Below are positions 10,244 to 23,445 of a stretch of DNA of 64,000 nucleotides, piece after piece. The stretch is from NCBI RefSeq assembly GCF_033118175.1, contig NC_083689.1:27696501-27760500 (forward strand), given 5' to 3'. The notes beneath the pieces were generated by a model. It worked only from the letters and a program-made list of their open reading frames with translations. It did not search any database and was not told the origin of the DNA. The stretch's first letter is position 1, and every line of letters begins with the position of its first letter. The DNA comes from Dama dama. Its lineage: Eukaryota; Chordata; Mammalia; Artiodactyla; Cervidae. A program made the position numbers and the translations under genes.

Positions 10244-12590
10244 CTGTGGAACAAAACGCAGGGAACTTAATACATGCAGATAAACCAGCTGTCGTGAGTA
10301 GAAACAAACAGCAATCATTTAAGCGGGGGGATTTTCTACACCCTTGTTGGCTCACATACATAACCTTCCAGAACATAAAAGACAGACATAAACAAACACG
10401 CACACACGCTCTGTGATGAAGGAGCACAGTGAATGAATACTGGTCTTACTCATGAGCTTTTATAGACCATTAAAGATAGATTTCCCAAAGCCAATGAGTG
10501 TACTGCAAATGGCTTTTAAGTGTCCATTTCATGACTTTTATTTACGCTTCTTTTGGATTTTTAGTTGAGAAGATTAAAAAGAAAAATGAATGTGTTCAAT
10601 ATGTTCACCATTATGAGAATACAAATTAATAAGTGCTATTATGGATGAACTTGCAAAGAAATAGCAAAACAAAAATCTGCTTACACTTATTTCACATTCC
10701 TCGTTTCCTAGACAGCAGACATGTCTAGCTGTGATATCTAAGAGTCACAATTTCAGGCATCCTTAAAATCAAGGCTGATTAACAAAAGTGACTAAAATTT
10801 ACAGCAATGAAGTGTTTGAAACAAGCTCTTGGTATAAAAAATTCAGTGAGGTAGATTCGGCCCCAGTTTTTCCAAAGAAATAGTGTGTTCTGGCATGTAT
10901 AATAAAAGACAGTCTGCTGCAACTGTTTCTTTTGCCACTATTCTAATATGATTCATTATTGTACATTTAAAAATTGTAGACTTTCCAACCACTGTGCTTC
11001 TATGTTTGGGGATGTCCTTCAAGAAAAAATAAACAGAGAAAACGGAGCTTTAATTTAATTCTTCTTTTAATTCATTATTTTCTGCCACATTTTATGTCAA
11101 GAAGGACTCCAAATAATTGTTGGAGAAAGGGATTATGTTGCTTTTGAATACAAGGATTTAGCACATCTGCTCTAGGATTGCTTAACTTCTTGTCTTAACT
11201 AGTTTTAATTCTACTTGAACTGATTATTTCTTAGAAATGTTAATTATTTGGCTTGAAAAGAGAATTTTTATATTTCTATGAAGAACCAAGCTTTTCCATT
11301 TGACTGAATCTTATGCTTGGAGAAGTATCTATGACAATTTAGCTCTGAATTTTGGCAGTATTATTCTGTATGATTTAACTGATCCCCTGTAGATTATACA
11401 TACAGATGAAAACTGAAGGTGTCCCCTCCTGGTGACCATACGTTTGTTTTCTATAGCTGTAACTCTATTTATGTTTGTAAACAAGTTAATTTGCATCACT
11501 TTTTGAGATCCCACATGTAAGTGATATTATATTTGTTTTTCTTTGTCTGACTTACTTCACTCGGTATGCCAAGAGGGAAAGTGGAGGGGGCAGGATACAT
11601 CGGGAGACTGGGACTGATGTACACACACTACTGTCTATAAAATAGACAACTAACAAGGACCTACTGAGAGCAGAGGGAACTCTAGTGAGTACTCTGTAAT
11701 GGCCCACATGGGAAGAGAATATAAAAGAGTGGATATATGTATATGCATGACTGGCTCACTTTGCTGTACTGCAGAAACTAACAACATTGGAAATCAACTA
11801 TAAAAATGCATTTAAAAAAACAACAGATAATTTTAAACAAATGAACCCAGTGACATCCAGGCAGCAGCGCTATTAAAAGCTCCAAACTGCCACAAAAATA
11901 AAGGCTAATGCATTCACAAATACTTTTAGGCAAATACAGGATATATTACTTAAAATACATACTCTACTTCTTGATGATGTATTAGACTGACTGACAGTAA
12001 CTGAGAATATATGTGAAAGCATTTTATAACATAAAACTATGTAAATCAATGCTAGTACTATTCATTTATATTTAATATTATGTCCTTAAAGGTGAGAAAA
12101 TCAGTACCTTTTGTTCAGTGGTGTAGATCCATGTAACCTGCTCTCCTTGAAAGTGAGTTTTTTTTACTCTTTATCTCTCCTAAGGATAATTTGTACCCAG
12201 GATCACAAGGAAGGCTATTAACAATGAAGAGATCCAAGATATACACTACAGCTTCACCTTTCCACCGATATAACCTTAACTGAGGGTTCTGCCATGAGAC
12301 TGGTCAGAATCAAAAATATGGTTACATCCTCCAGCCCTTTTAAGGCTGATCTTGAGTGATAATGGCATTTGCATCTCCACAGCCTAGCTCTGAAGTGACA
12401 GCTCAGAAATGAAAATAGTTTTCATCTGGACTACATGATCATTTGGACTATATAGTTGAACAGATCCAATTTAGTCAGAAGCAAACTAATTAGTATAGAT
12501 TGATAACTAAGCTTTAAAGTGATACATAAAACAGAAGCCATGATCATTTCTATGTCTGTCAAAATCACTCCCTTTTTTTGATCTGCTTAC
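10244..12590 (-). other. ADAMTS18: ADAMTS18 intron 22
   Basis: 2.35 kb. It holds a bovine L1 3' end at about 11571-11830. The rest is AT-rich single-copy-looking sequence with no exon or structure I can support. Confidence 0.85.
11571..11830 (+). mobile_element. Bovine L1 3' end
   Basis: Contains acacacactactgtctat, gacaactaacaaggacctac and a 'ctgtactgcagaaactaaca' end followed by A-rich tail: bovine L1 3'UTR in sense orientation. Confidence 0.8.
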
Positions 12591-12768
12591 CCAGCCTGGG
12601 TGATGTTATAGTATTTACATTAATCTTCTCATTGCAAGGCTGAAGATGGCATGGTCTGTACGCTGCAGGTTTTTCTGAAGAAAAACATTCATTTCCATGT
12701 CTTCCTGTGATCTTATGCATGCATTGAATAACACGAGACTGCATTCCTTTGCCACAGGTAATTGAACA
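12591..12768 (-). CDS. ADAMTS18: ADAMTS18 exon 22: last TSP1 repeat and linker
   Basis: 178 bases: 59 codons plus one base of an alanine codon completed in exon 23. The acceptor is tctctcctag|TGT and the donor CTGG|GTAAGC. The peptide starts CSITCGKGMQSRVIQC, fits the O-fucose consensus, and has six cysteines (1, 5, 16, 28, 40, 45). A 14-residue linker rich in Asn, Ile and Thr follows and leads to the PLAC domain. The exon was found by reading the strand directly: its frame carries no long open stretch into the introns. It sits 21.5 kb downstream of exon 21, the largest intron here. Confidence 0.94.
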
Positions 12769-13039
12769 CTAGGAGAGATACAAGGTTTTGTCAACTGTTC
12801 TTTTTTGCTGTTTCCTTTTTCTGGGCTGTGAGTCACCTTTTCCTTGTATTTGTTAAAATTGAACATGAGCCACAACATCGAGGGTTGATGTAAAACAAGG
12901 GTCAGAAACATTGCTGCTCATAAGTTGGACACAATGCAGTTTAGAACACCTAGCTGACCTAAGGCAGAGCTTTGAGTGATGAAGGACACAGGCAATTAAA
13001 GAGAAGATGAAGTTATGCAAACTGTTATATGTAGAATGA

Positions 13040-13228
13040 ATAAACAACAAGGTCATACTGTAGAGCATGGGGAACTAGATCCAGTATCCTGTGATAAATC
13101 ATAATGGAAAAGAATATGAAAGGGAATGTATACATATGTATAATGGAATCACTTTACTGTACACAGAAACTAATACAATAGTATAAATCAACTAAACTTC
13201 AGTAACATAAAAATGAAAAAAAAACCAT
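13040..13228 (+). mobile_element. Bovine L1 3' end
   Basis: Contains gagcatggggaactagatcc, then 'tactgtacacagaaactaat' and 'aaatcaacta', then an A-rich tail. This is a second, diverged copy of the same L1 3' segment as at 11.6 kb. Confidence 0.8.
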
Positions 13229-13589
13229 GATCTCAGCATATTCTACTTGAAAACTGGTCAATACTTTGATCGTCATCTTTTAGATATGCAGGCACAAGTT
13301 TTATAATGTCTGCTTCCCTTCATATTTTACCAAGTCATTATTAGGATTCCATTTTCTTCGCAAGGATTTTCTGTTCTTCCTCTACTATCATCCTGGGTTA
13401 CAACTCTTTTTATTTTCATCAGCAGGAGCATTCTACACAAACTCTTGTCACCTCAAGTCTGTCTGCTACTGTTCACTTTGTCTTTAGCCACCAGCCTTCC
13501 AGTCAATTACAAATATTAACACAGAATATGTATTCTTCTAAGATTGCTTTATATATACATAATCTCCTTGGAAAAACTTCAATTATTGA

Positions 13590-13800
13590 GTTGCCTGTTG
13601 CCTATGAGATAAAGCCCAATATCCTCAAATGTCCAGGCTGGCATTTATCTACCTCCTCAAATTTAATTTTCTACCTCTCTGCTTTAGGAATCATTTGCTC
13701 TATAAAGCACTAATCATGTCCATGCACTTTCTGCTCCCAAAACTAGAACCGTGTTCCTAGAAGGATTCCTTTCCAGATGCCTGGCCACTTTTCAAATCAC
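13590..13800 (-). repeat. L2 fragment
   Basis: The gcctatgagataaagccc / atgtccaggctggcattt-like run and the following Pro/Leu-type CT-rich text match the reverse of L2 3' ends. Confidence 0.55.
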
Positions 13801-15775
13801 AATCTCAAATCCACTACCTTCACGAAAGTGTTCCACAATTATCCCAGCTACTCATGCATATTTATGCAACATTTATGGTTTAAGACCATTTACCTATCTA
13901 TCTGAGGCTATCCCTTAGAATCACTTGGAAAAAAAAATCTTTTTAACTATAGATTTTAAGGCCTAGAATTTCTAAGGCAGGAAACTGATGGAGTCTGGGA
14001 ATATACATTAAAAAAAAAAAAAGTACCTAGGTCATTTTGCTGCACAGCCTGAGTTTGGAAAACACTGGTCAATAGTATGTATTCTACATTTGATGTAGCC
14101 CAGTTTGTATTATTTCTTATCTCTGATAATATCTTTTCATGCATCTAGTGTGTCTCTAGGTAAATTCTTGAAATTAAGCTCATTGTCATATCACTTTCAG
14201 TAATAAAACTTACATATCATGTAAAAATAGCTAAGAATAACACAGTAACAATTGTATGTGCATGCCATTTATGCATCTACTTTATAGATAACTGATCTTT
14301 CTAAATTTTATTCTATAAATACTTCTACATAAAACCTTCTTTGCATCTGATGAATTCTTAGCTTTATACAAATAGCAGATTAAAGAACAACTTGGATATT
14401 ACATCCTTCTGAATCTGATTTTTTTTTCTCATTAGCTTCTACAGGACCTAAATGCTTCTAGTTTAGTTTAAGCTTTATTATAATTTAAAAGCTATTATAA
14501 GAGGAGTTACTGTTTACCTGGTCCACATCCTTTGGAAGATTCTTAATATTATTCAGTAGATATATGCATACAGACACCATGCTTCTTGGTAATATTTTCA
14601 GGAAAACTCAAAATAATTAAACTGAAAACTTTTAAGTGGTTAAGTTTATGTGGAAATATATCATTCTAGTATCTGCTCCTAAAATTTTTGTAGATCTTGA
14701 AAGTAATCACAATATTGGAGACATGAAAAGAACAACAGAAGTTTTATAATAGATGAACTCATTTTGATGTAATAGAGAAGGTTCTCAATCATATCAAGAA
14801 GTCTAGTAATTAATCATAGACTATTACCAACCCTTTCAACTAATCTTATATTAACTCCAAAGGACAAGTGTAAACCAAAGTAACGTCATTTTTTTCAGGA
14901 TCACAAAGTAACTATATATACACGATAACATAGAATACACAATTTTAGTAGATAATGGTTGAAGAGTGCCTTCCATAAATTATTTTTTAGGAAATTAAGA
15001 GAAAAAAGTTCATTTAATTGAAATGACATCATTTCTGCCTTTGAAACTAATGGAATAAGCTTTATTATGAAATTAGCCTAACAGCTTTAGAATATAATTT
15101 TTATTAGAATACTTCAATAATAAAAACATCAAGATTTTGCTAGTAATCATCTTCTTTATAAAATATATATGGTAAAATTTTATTACAAATGTATGAAAAA
15201 TAAACAGATATATTTGAAATTCCAAAGCATCTTCTAAGCTATTTCTACTTTATTATAGAAGGTACTACTGAATAATTGGATATCTTCTCAAATCACATCA
15301 CTATGATTAAAGTCAGACAAATATCAAAAGGAAAGTCATTATAATTTTGGCTTGAAATGAAGAGACCAGGGCTCTAATACTGTCTCTAGAATCTAATGTA
15401 CCTGGGACTTAGTTTTCCTTTTCATTATGTAAGGCACTGTAGTAGATCACAGCTACACTTTCAGGTCTAAATTACTATGAAAGGTAACATTCCAAATAAT
15501 TTATTATTAAAAGTTACTGCAGTCAGGCAATTTTTAAGCAGTGACACTACATAACAGTAATGACTGCAAATTCATTATCTAATTACTCACTGTACTATCC
15601 AACATTGGTATGATAGCAGTCCCACTAAATAATGTCTCAAAATCATATTTTGCTTGAATGTTTCAGAATATTCAATTGTTTATTGGCTTTTCAAATATTT
15701 ACTGTTCACCCACCATATTCAGGATTCTGTGTAGAAGCTAAAAACAGCAGAAATGATTAATACTATGAAGCTGGT

Positions 15776-15960
15776 GCTTATTTAGGATCTATTATATGCC
15801 AGGCACTGTGTTAGAGGTTACATTTATTTTAATGTCTCATATGAAGCCCATGAGCACTATTATTACTCCTTTTACACAAAGGAGAAAATAGAGGCTCAAA
15901 TAAGTGAAGCAAAGTGCCCACAGTTTCACAGCTAAGAAGTGGTGGTACTGGAGTTTGAAG
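15776..15960 (-). repeat. MIR SINE
   Basis: The string atatgccaggcactgtgtta, then cctttt-acacaa-ggagaaa and 'cagtttcacagctaagaagt', is the MIR core in reverse. Confidence 0.8.
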
Positions 15961-16480
15961 TAATATGTACTAAAGTCAAAGATGGGATGTGTAGTACTAC
16001 TTGATACTAGAAGATTGCCAATATTTCTCTTTATGTTAACAGTTAGAAATATTTCTTTTTTCTCTATCCTGTGGAATAACCTCTTATCCTAATTAGAAGG
16101 CCTTTTTTTTTTTTTTTTTAGAGTTGTGTTACTATAACACAGGCTGTGTGGTATGAGATAAACTCTTTTGCCGTAAGGACAATTAAGTAGCATGCTTTAC
16201 CTTTAGAAAGAGTGATCAATAGAACTTAACATCCAAATCAGAGCACTTAAGAAAGAAGTTGCTGATAACTATTCGTGGACTATGGGCATAAAAAGGGATG
16301 GTCCTGGGTAACTTGGGATACACTGTTACACTATCTATAGATGACTTACTGACAGACATTAGTATTAGATGTATGTATTAGATGGTAAATGGACACATGA
16401 AATCCCTATTGTAATCCAGTCATTATCTAATACGCTTTTATACATAATATCTTGGTTAATCTTGCTCATAAACCTAATAT

Positions 16481-16674
16481 CCGACCGTTTGCAACCCCAC
16501 AGGTTGTAGCCCGCCAGGCTCCCCTGTTCATGGGATTCTCCAGGCAAGGCTGCACTGGAGCAGCTTGCATGCCCTCCTCCAGAGGATCTTCCTGACCTTG
16601 AAATAGAACCTGCATCTCCTGTGGCTCCTGCACTGCAGGTGGAATCTTCTGCTGCTGAGCGAACGGGGAAGCCC
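16481..16674 (-). mobile_element. Bov-tA SINE, diverged
   Basis: Has the cgccaggctcccctgttcat block, gattctccaggcaaggctg, and a damaged tRNA-like head ending gggaagccc. Confidence 0.85.
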
Positions 16675-16684
16675 ATTTTCATTC

Positions 16685-16975
16685 ACTCAATCAACAGATA
16701 TTTAGTGAACACTCTATGATGTGTCAAACACTCTTTGGATACCAGGAAATAATAGTAAACAAAACAGACAAAAATTTGTGCCTTCAATCAGTTTACACTC
16801 TAATAGTGGGGAGCAAGAAGGTCAAGAATTAAAATACATTGTATATCAAATATTGAAAAGTGCTATAGAAAAATTAAAGCTGGGAAGGAAGACTTGGAAA
16901 ATTTGGGCTATGGGGTTTAGCAATTCAAATGCGATGATCAGGGAAGGACTAATGGAGAAAGTAACAAAGATATAC
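16685..16975. repeat. Unclassified old mammalian repeat
   Basis: Begins cactcaatcaacagatattt and runs through 'gtaaacaaaacagacaaaaa' to a 'gatcagggaaggac' block. I know this pattern as a dispersed mammalian repeat but cannot name the family. A weaker relative is at 57835-58060. Confidence 0.45.
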
Positions 16976-17089
16976 TCCATGTGAAGGAGAAACAAACCTC
17001 AAATACAATCTTCTGTTTCCAAATACAATGTTCCTTCCACTGTGCTTTTACAGATCTTGGATCAATTTCAATGAATTTTTCTTTCCATT

Positions 17090-17136
17090 TTTCTTCCTTC
17101 CTTCTTTCCTTGCTCTTTCCCTCCCTCCCTCCCTTC
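17090..17136. repeat. CT-rich low-complexity tract
   Basis: Runs of ttcc and ccct units (tccctccctccctccc) spanning about 45 bases. Confidence 0.8.
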
Positions 17137-17966
17137 AATCTTTTTTCTAATACATTTGAAACTTCTTCACATATGTACTAGGTTAAAATATATTAGAGAC
17201 AAGGCAGCACTCTATACATCCACTGAATGCCAAAATGCTAAAATGTCAAAATCAATTTGCCAGCAACTGGTAAAAAAAAAAGAAAAACACAGGGTGTACC
17301 AGATAAGTTGCCATTGATCTTTCTTTTACAAGGAATGTTTCCTGACTAAAGTTATTTAAAAAGAGAGACTTGTACTGTCTGACAAATAGTCTATTCCCCA
17401 AACAGTTTTAATATTGCCCTGAAGGACCTTTGAAACTAAGCACCTCATGAATCAATTCCATGAATTAGAAGTCTTTAATTCTAAACAGGAAACACAATCT
17501 TGATGTACTAGGTTTACTACAGTAAAAAAGGGAAACAGTAATCTTTAGAACAAACTGAAATAGCAAGGCACAAGAAAAAATGATGCTGGTAATCGCCCTT
17601 TTCCACCTAAAGTATCTGAAAACAAAATTTGTATGACTTAATGTATTCATCATTTCAATCTCCCTGAGAAAATGATGACATTTCCTGCACTGGAGCATTA
17701 TCTTTAGATAAGATCATTATAGATTTCTCTGATCTAGGACATTTAGTGACAATATTTAAGATTGTATTAAATTATATCTACATTAGTTTTCATGTCAAAC
17801 ATTAAATATGACAAAGGAAACTTCCTCAATAATTCAAAGTTGGAACTATTAAAATGATTAGAGAAATAGTTTAACGAATGAGAACCATGAATACAAATGG
17901 TAGCAAATTAGCAAGAAGACTATATTCTCTCTGAAAATAAGATCTCTGGAGAAGGGAATGGCTATG

Positions 17967-18895
17967 CACTTCAGTTTAGTCACTCAATCGTGTCAGACTC
18001 TGCGACCCCATGGACTGCAGCACGCCAGGCCTCCCTGTCCATTGTCAACTCCCAGAGTTTATGCAAATTCATGTCCATTGAGTCGATGATGCCATTCAGC
18101 CATCTCATCCTCTATCATCCCCTTCTTCTCCTGCTTTCAATCTTTCCCAGCATCAGGGTCTTTTCAAATGAGGCAGTTCTTTGCATCTGGTGGCCAAAGT
18201 ATTGGAGTTTTAGCTTCAACATCAGTCCTTTCAATGAACACTCAGGACTGATTTCCTTTAGGATGGACTGGTTAGATCTCCTTGCTGTCCAAGGGAATCT
18301 CAAGAGTCTTCTCCAACACCATACTTCAAAAGCATCAATTATTTGGCACTCAGCTTTCTTTATAGACCAACCCTCACATCCATACATGACTACTGGAAAA
18401 ACCATAGCTTTGACTAGATGGACGTTTGTTGGCAAAGTAATGTTTCTGCTTTTTAATATGCTGTCTAGGTTGGTCATAACTTTCCTTCCATAGAGCAAGC
18501 GTCTTTTAATTTCATGGCTGCAGTCACCATCTGCAGTGATTTTGGAGCCCAAAAATATAAAGTCTGTCACTGTTTCCACTGTTTCCCCATCTATTTGCCA
18601 TGAAGTGATGGGACTGGATGCCATGATCTTAGTTTTCTGAACGTTGAATTTTAAGCCAACTTTTTCAGTCTCCTCTTTCATTTTCATCAAGAGGCTCTTT
18701 AGTTCTTCAATTTCTCCCATAAGGGTAGTGTCATCTGCATATCTGAGGTTACTGATATTTCTCCTGGCAGTCTTGATTCCAGCTTGTGCTTTATACAGCC
18801 CAGAGTGTCTCATGATGTACTCTGCATATAAGTTAAATAAGCAGGGTGACAATATACAGCCTTGACGTACTCCTTTCCCTATTTGGAACCAGTCT
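17967..18895 (-). mobile_element. BovB LINE, 5'-truncated, with reverse transcriptase remnant
   Basis: The minus-strand open frame (18115-18852, 245 codons) is the C-terminal part of the BovB (RTE clade) reverse transcriptase. It carries the catalytic YADD box (RYADDTTLMGE near residue 38) and the FLGSKI block further on. The 3' end of the element (about 17967) shares sequence with Bov-tA SINEs, which BovB mobilises. BovB is known to have spread between lineages by horizontal transfer. The long open frame implies a fairly young copy, but the 5' end is missing, so it is not autonomous. Confidence 0.93.
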
Positions 18896-19006
18896 CACTC
18901 CAGTATCATCGCCTGGAAAATCTGATGCACAGTGGAGGCTGGGAGGCCTACAGTCCCTGGGGTTGCCAAGAATCGGATGTGACTGAGTGACTAACACTTT
19001 CACTTA
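18896..19006 (+). mobile_element. Bov-tA 3' part, beside the BovB copy
   Basis: Starts tcactccagtatcatcgcct and ends actgagtgactaacac. A short ctctggagaagggaatggct piece (17944-17963) on the other side of BovB is the sequence that normally precedes it in Bov-tA. Confidence 0.75.
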
Positions 19007-22000
19007 ATGTATTATAGACCCTTAAAACTATTTACATTATTTAAAACTTTCTTTTTGTCATTGTTACTCACACAATAAGAGCTAACTAACTTTATTTTAC
19101 CTAAGAAAATTTCATCTGAATAAATTAACTGAAAAGGAAATATTTGGGGAAGAAGAAGCAATATCCAAGCTGATGGAAGGGTACAGTGGACGCTTACCTA
19201 ACTCAGATGTTTATCGTATTCCAAAAATGGCCAACAAGAGTCTGGTGATCAAGATGTAAACTCTTGGAAAGTTATACTTACTAAGTTAGATGCTAGCCCT
19301 GAATGGGCAGGGTTTGCCGATAAAAGCAGGTTAAGATGCTAGCATGATCTGGCAACTTTGTGGTCTGTGAATAAATGTAAGTAAATGAGGGACATAGAAA
19401 AAAACGTAGGAAACAAAACAAACTCAAAAAATTCTTAACAAATTCTCAACTGAGGCATTGTCCTAAAAAAAAAGGGTTGAAATGAACTCTGCATAGCCAG
19501 GAAGTCCGTCTCAAGGACCAGCCACAGTGTGGAATTCTTTCTTCCACCAAAGATGCATGAGCTTCCACCACAGCTCAAAAATTGTAGTAAGCTCAAATTT
19601 TAGTAAGAGACTGACCATGGACATTTCACTCCTAACAGTATTATTTATAGCATTGATAGTGCTGCTAAGATCTTGGTTTAATACTTGGAAAAATATGTAA
19701 ACACCTTATACTAGGTGTTTAGGGAAAGGCCATTTATCCTGAGACATTTTATTGATGTTATAATTTCGCTATGCCGAGTGTGCTATAAAATAACTGTGGC
19801 CTAATGAAATTTTTTTTCAAGCCTAATCTGATGCACTGAGGATAAATAGCTCTTATACAGCATATTGGTATAAATACATTTTGGTGGATCAAATAAACAT
19901 ATAAGGAATGAGTATACTCTGTTACTAAATTTTTATTATATTATATAGAAATATTCATTTCATGATGGCTTTGAGTATGCTTATCAAGAATATATATCTT
20001 TAAAAATAATCTACATATATTGTTCCCCCAAATTTCTATGAATACTACAATGCTTAGAGGCATAAATCCACTAACTACTAGTGAATAAAAGCAAACACGC
20101 TCTGTAATACACTGACATGAGTAAAACGTGACTGCACAGGCGCTAATAAATAGGTATCTACAAGTTTATAAAGTGTCAAAATGAGGGACAAAAACAGTGA
20201 GCATGATTTTAGGAGGTTCTCAAAGCTTATCCATAGTACCACTTGAATCCACTTTTGTAAAGTGCAAAATTATCTGTCATTGAAAGTTCCTGAATCATGT
20301 AGGAATATCCATAAGGGCTCATGATATAATCTATCTGGTATGTATCTGCCAAATTCACCAAAGAACAGTGTCCTTCTGTCTAAGGAGTAACCTACGTGCT
20401 TCTGAACAACTTGATTTCACTTAAAAACTCTTTATGAATGGGATATCTATAAATATCTCTTAATTACTCTTCTATATAGAGAAGAGACACTCATTATTTC
20501 TACTGATCTCTGATTTTTGCACTGCTTCTGTGCTCCATGGGTTCTAGGATCAAGTAGATATATTCTGCATATGTGACTTTCAGTTACAAAAGATTTCCCT
20601 ATCTAGTCTTCAGTATTGGGGTCCTATGATAAAATGCCAAACGTTAAAGTTACTGGTTAAATATTAGTTTCCACCTTTCCTTTCAGGACTTCAGACTGGG
20701 CACACAGACAATGCTCGGTGCTAGTTTTACTCTGAATATTTAGATAACCTACATTAGGGAACCAATCGGGACACTATGGTGTAAGTAAATTTGTACACTT
20801 AGGTTAAATAATCAACTTGTTTGCCTGTTAATCTGTGCATGTTAAACTCTAAAGTTAGTGTAAAACTCTTCAACCTGCTGAGTCCCATAAAATATTCTTT
20901 TAAACATTATACCAAAGAGGCAGAAACCCAGAAATAAAAACACTACTGTACAGTATTTATTTGGAGTTTTATTGGATAACAAATATAACTAGTCTACTTT
21001 TAAATTCCTTGAAAAAAATCCCCAAATTTCAGGATATTTAGGGGTTAAAAATAATAATTCTCACACTTGGCCAGCACAGAGATTACCCGAGATTCCTTCC
21101 TTCTAGACTGTGCCAAAGATATATATTCTGGAGAGAGTGTGTATTCTCCAGGCCAACAGCTAAGGAAGGCTCTGTAATGCTTTACTCATTTCCAGCTGGC
21201 CTCTGTAAGAAATAGGAATTCCTAAATTAAGAGAAAATTGTCACTGGCAGACAGAACTTTTTTTTAACCAATATAATAGACAATCTTCTAGAACCTGATA
21301 TAATTTGTAATGATAAGTGCCAATCTCTAACAAGGTTAACAGCATTGACTTGGATAATTTGTCTTTGGGAATAAATGGATTATTCCAAAGTAGTTTTAAC
21401 GAGAGTGAAGTAGCATTCACAGTGGAGTGTGGACCTCGTAAGGAAACTAAATGATGACTTCTACTGGAAATTATTAGCACAGCATTCCTATTCATTTATG
21501 TATATGTTTGGCAGTTCCATCTTTAAACTTTTTAATAAAGTGAGTGTGAAACAAGCATACTAAGGAACAAAAGTTAGCTTTGTTTTTTAAGATTTGCAAT
21601 TTATTTTGGTCAGTGTTGCAACATCTTTAAACATAGTTCATCTGCTTTATTTAACACATGGATATTTGGGATTGAATCTATTCCTAGAGGTTAGACATTG
21701 AGGATTTTTTGCATATGTGTTTAATTAATTCATCGCTTGGTTCTACAGTTCAACTATTTTTGTCTCTTTCATGAAAATGTTTGCATAGAGTTACTGCAAA
21801 TCAAGGAAATGTGTGTGGCAAAAATCAAGCAGATTGCTTATGAATGATTAGCAGAGAACTGAATGTGTTATGAAAGGTCATAATAATTGCCCCAATCATT
21901 TTTTATATCAAAGTATATACACTGATCATCACAATGATGGAATTAAAACAAGGTGTTTTGCATTAAGAAGCAATTAATAAATACAAAGTCTTGGGCACAT

Positions 22001-23228
22001 TTGCAGTTCTATCAGTGCTGAGCCTATGAATCACAGGATGTTGCAGAGGTGAAAAAAGACCAGCAGTACGTTTCTATTTTATCACTATCATCCCAGGGAA
22101 ACATCTTCCCACCAGAGACAGTTGTTTGGAAAGACAGTGATTGAATTTCCTTTTCCAATTAAATACTTTCCAGGTCCAGTATAACAACCCTAAGTAAAAA
22201 ATGGATCAGATCCTCTGTGGCCATGTTAGAGTAAGTGTGTGTTTTTTATTTTGTTTTTAGTAAATAAAATCTTGATTTAAAATAGTACAGAGTACATTAT
22301 ATAGCAACCTTTAACTTATTTCAACCTGAAATATACCAAGTATTCCCCAGTTCACAGAGAAAATTCTTAACTGTGCTTTGCTTCTATCTGCTGCCTTTCT
22401 TCAAGGTTAGATCATCGCTCTCCAACCTTTCGCCAGGTATTGACACGTGAATTCCAGTCAATGCAAAACAGGTCTGCCAGCTTCCCTGAAGCTCAACCTG
22501 AAGCATTCTTTAGGCTTAAATAGCATGTTACTCAAATATGACTGGATTTACTTTTTTTATTATAAAAAATCACATTTTTAAGTAGTTTGATATACCATAC
22601 AGAAAAAGGTCAAGGGAGTCGCATGTTTAGATAAAATTATATTGATTACTTTAATATTTCTGGAGAAAGACAAGCTAGTTACTAATTTTTCCCTACTAAT
22701 TTTTCCTAGTAAAATATATGAAGCATTGTAATTGTTATAGAACTAGAGTCAGAAAAATAGATCAGAAGAAAAGAAATACAATGCTTAGATGTATCATACA
22801 TTTTTTACTTACTCAATGAAAAAGTTTAAGCAGTGATTTGTTCAAGTAAAAATCACTGCTTGTCATGCTATGGTATGTTCATTAAGAGAAATGTGTGAAA
22901 GGGCTTAAAGGGTTAAGACAATGAAACAGCAACAATGTAAGGCAATAAATAATTGAGAAAATCAATCTAGTTGATAAGTGCAAAACACATTTTGTTATTT
23001 ATTGGGGAAATGAGGTACTTGAGGTAGTCCTTAAAGGACTTGGAATGGTTGGAAAAAAAAATACATTCTAGTGATAAAGTGTATATACAAAGACGTGGAG
23101 ATTGTAAAAGTACAAACTGCTCAGGTCTGAGCTTACTGGACATACTGAATTAACGAGAATAAAGAGATGATTCTCAATAGGAAGGTTAAGATCAGCATAT
23201 AGAAAGCTTTGAACATCAGAGCGAGTAC

Positions 23229-23445
23229 GTGAAAGTGAAAGTTTTAGTTGCTCAGTTGTGTCCGACTCTTTGTGACTTCATGGACTGTAGACTACCAGGC
23301 TCCTCTGTCCATGGGATTTTCCAGGCAAGAGTACTGGAGTGGATTGCCATTTCCTTCTCCAGAGGGTCTTCCCAACTCAGGGATCGAACCCAGGTCTCCC
23401 ACACTGTAGGCAGATGCTTTATCATCTGAGCCAACAGGGACGTCC
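23229..23445 (-). mobile_element. Bov-tA SINE
   Basis: Full-length reverse copy: gttgctcagttgtgtccgac at one end and tRNA-like ctgagccaacagggacgtcc at the other. Confidence 0.93.

Noticed and set aside
17990..18493. 167-codon plus-strand open frame
   Set aside because: Antisense shadow of the BovB reverse transcriptase.
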